Shown here: one piece after another, positions 62,714 to 64,000 of the stretch
Position numbering within the stretch: position 1 is the stretch's first letter
Layout of the letters: every line of letters begins with the position of its first letter
Origin: Mesorhizobium sp. L-8-3
GTDB lineage: Bacteria; Pseudomonadota; Alphaproteobacteria; Rhizobiales; Rhizobiaceae
DNA length: 64,000 bases
Direction: 5' to 3'
Assembly (NCBI RefSeq): GCF_016756615.1
Contig: NZ_AP023262.1
Span: 6,449,501-6,513,500, forward strand
Notes under the pieces: generated by a model
Told to the model about the DNA's origin: nothing
What the model saw: only the letters and a program-made list of their open reading frames with translations
Database searches by the model: none
Position numbers and translations under genes: made by a program

Positions 62714-64000
62714 TCACAAGCCTCCTACCGCGCTGAGACGCAGCACGCCGTTCTCGGGAAAGTTGCGGTCGTTGTCGAGGCGCGCGATCTCGAAGGGGCC
62801 GATCTCGATAAGCCCGCGATCGAGCTCTGCTTGCGGCAGTTCCCAGAAGCGCTTGAACAGCATGACTTCTGCCGAGTTCACCCCCTCGATGGCTTCGACC
62901 GCCGCATAGAGGCGCGACAGGTAGACCGCTCCCCCGAAACCGAAGTTGAGCGGATGGAAGAAGCCCCGCGAGCCGTCGGCAAAGCTGCGGTTGGAGAGCA
63001 CCCGCAATGCCTCGCCCAATACGTCGCCGCGGAAATGGCCGGTGCCGACGCAGAGCCGGATGTCGATCTCCAGCGGAACGTAGATCGCAGCGCGGATGTT
63101 CAGGTCGTAGCCGGCGAGCTTGAACCGGGTCAGATGCGACTTGACCGCCGCCGCGAAAGCCGGCTGCAGTTCCGCGCCGCCACCCGGCAGCCTCCTCAGG
63201 TCCGCCTCGTCGACAGGGTGGATGGCGACGAAAACGGTGTACCAGCTTCCCGTCCAGTGGAAGCTCGCCTTGGCTGCCGCGACCGCCGGATGCCTGAGCG
63301 CGACCTCTTCCCAGTCGCGCTCGGTCACGGCGCGAAACTGCACGGCGCGGAAGGCTTCCGGCGCGATCTGGCGGACCTGCTCGATCGTCTCGGGGTCCTC
63401 GCCGAAGCGGGCAGGCAGCGGCTGGCGCACCCGCTCGATGGCAGCCGCGGCCGGGCCGTCGGCCACCGCATGGACCAGTGTGCCCCAGCCGCAATTGCCC
63501 GCGGCACCGTTGCCGATCCGGTAACGCGCCATCGCGCGCTGGGCTCCGAGCGGTCGCCTTCCGTATCGGTCGTCGCCGAAACGCAGCACCGCATCGCCCG
63601 CATTGTCGATCTCGGCGACGAAGTGCTGATCGAAGGGACCGCTATCGAGCAGGTTCGGCACCGGCGTCCAGGATTCGGCGCCCGGAATTCCGGCAAACTC
63701 CAGCGACAGCCGGACGGCGGGGCCGTCGGCCGCCTGGGTGAGCGGCGCGTCGCGCAAGGCGAGCGAGGGCAAGGGCCAGCGGCCGGCCCCGCTGTCGGGA
63801 AGCGTCAGCGTGCCGAGGGACGTGTCGCGCTCCACCGTGCGGCCGTGATCGGCGGGAACCGTGTTGCCGCGGGCCACCGTTACGGGATCGACGGGCACAT
63901 CCTGGTCCGTCAACGCCGATACGCAGAGCGGAAAAACGAGCGCATCGTCTTGCGCCCAGGTGACGTGCAGCAGCGGCAGCGCCGGGTCGGCGACATTGAG
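62714..64000 (-). CDS. Putative baseplate assembly protein (J-like), N-terminus outside window
   Basis: At least 428 residues; the frame stays open to the window edge and reads NVADPALPLLHVTWAQDDAL, a typical internal segment of this baseplate family, so the TTG at 63913 is not the true start. Visible J-like features are DAVLRFGDDRYGRRPLG, FRAVTERDWEEVALRHPAVA, and a C-terminal GGAVYLSRLYAAVEAIEGVNS followed by the closing IARLDNDRNFPENGVLRLSAV. It would be a wedge component of a contractile tail baseplate. The stop lies one base before the next J-like gene, so the operon continues upstream beyond the window. Confidence 0.88.
   Translation of the reverse strand, partial: LNVADPALPLLHVTWAQDDALVFPLCVSALTDQDVPVDPVTVARGNTVPADHGRTVERDTSLGTLTLPDSGAGRWPLPSLALRDAPLTQAADGPAVRLSLEFAGIPGAESWTPVPNLLDSGPFDQHFVAEIDNAGDAVLRFGDDRYGRRPLGAQRAMARYRIGNGAAGNCGWGTLVHAVADGPAAAAIERVRQPLPARFGEDPETIEQVRQIAPEAFRAVQFRAVTERDWEEVALRHPAVAAAKASFHWTGSWYTVFVAIHPVDEADLRRLPGGGAELQPAFAAAVKSHLTRFKLAGYDLNIRAAIYVPLEIDIRLCVGTGHFRGDVLGEALRVLSNRSFADGSRGFFHPLNFGFGGAVYLSRLYAAVEAIEGVNSAEVMLFKRFWELPQAELDRGLIEIGPFEIARLDNDRNFPENGVLRLSAVGGL

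Noticed and set aside
59197..62736. 1179-codon plus-strand frame opposite the J-like gene
   Set aside because: Shadow frame of the baseplate gene: no motifs, and composition typical of antisense GC-rich DNA.
53161..64000. Complete prophage
   Set aside because: Only baseplate/tail-type genes are visible; no capsid, portal, terminase, lysis, integrase or att-like repeats. A tail-derived particle fits better, though upstream sequence is needed.

Overview
The window is GC-rich and densely coded, and looks like the chromosome (or a large replicon) of a Rhizobiales-type alphaproteobacterium, for example the Mesorhizobium/Phyllobacteriaceae neighbourhood. The reasons are many ABC importers, LacI/RpiR/AraC regulators, ECF sigma factors of the ECF41 and ECF42 kinds, and rhizobial-style palindromic intergenic repeats. 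The genus is inference. I saw no rRNA, tRNA, CRISPR array, integrase or transposase.

Layout. (1) 1-4394: end of a sugar ABC permease, then a LacI regulator, a Gfo/Idh/MocA oxidoreductase, a PfkB kinase and a GATase1-like protein, which together form a sugar or polyol catabolic unit. (2) 4677-15546: a nitrogen-compound unit made of an RpiR regulator, a glutamine-synthetase-like ligase, an N-formylglutamate-amidohydrolase-like enzyme, two isochorismatase-like hydrolases, a complete Liv-type importer and a class III aminotransferase. (3) 15640-18573: a tandem DUF1428 protein, an ECF41-like sigma factor with its small neighbour, and an adenosine-specific-kinase family protein. (4) 18365-24498, minus strand: a MalEFGK-type sugar importer, with a frameshifted binding protein, followed in the same operon by a secreted FGE-fold protein and a ScyD-type beta-propeller. 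(5) 25002-31531: Tat-exported aldo/keto reductase, DUF6064 membrane protein, mesaconyl/itaconyl-CoA hydratase-like protein, redoxin, cytochrome c and a slipin/NfeD pair. (6) 31.6-46.1 kb: a mixed region with an ABC-F protein, AraC regulator, VOC protein, catalytically degenerate peptide deformylase-like protein, acetolactate-synthase-like enzyme, ECF42 sigma factor with its DGPF partner, YdeI-family protein, RecQ, and a SWIM-SNF2 helicase with an in-frame amber codon. It holds three gene remnants and two classes of dispersed repeat. (7) 46376-51531: an AraC-controlled acyl-CoA ligase / thiolase / acyl-CoA dehydrogenase operon, followed by a LuxR-type regulator. (8) 53161-64000 (minus, running off the end): a contractile tail-like or eCIS baseplate cluster.

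The most striking locus is region 8. Two baseplate-J-like proteins, a gpI-like tail protein and a large DUF6519/beta-helix protein are packed with 1-33 bp gaps. One J-like protein carries about seven ~44-residue repeats that read as a complete PLL/tectonin-type sugar-binding propeller inserted into the baseplate subunit. No capsid, terminase or integrase genes are visible, so a tail-derived injection particle is more likely than a prophage, but sheath, tube and ATPase genes would lie outside the window.

Three genes carry single-nucleotide disruptions: a +1 base at 24207 in the binding protein, a probable +1 in an A-run at 18581-18584, and CAG to TAG at 44184-44186. These could be real lesions or sequence errors and need read-level checking.
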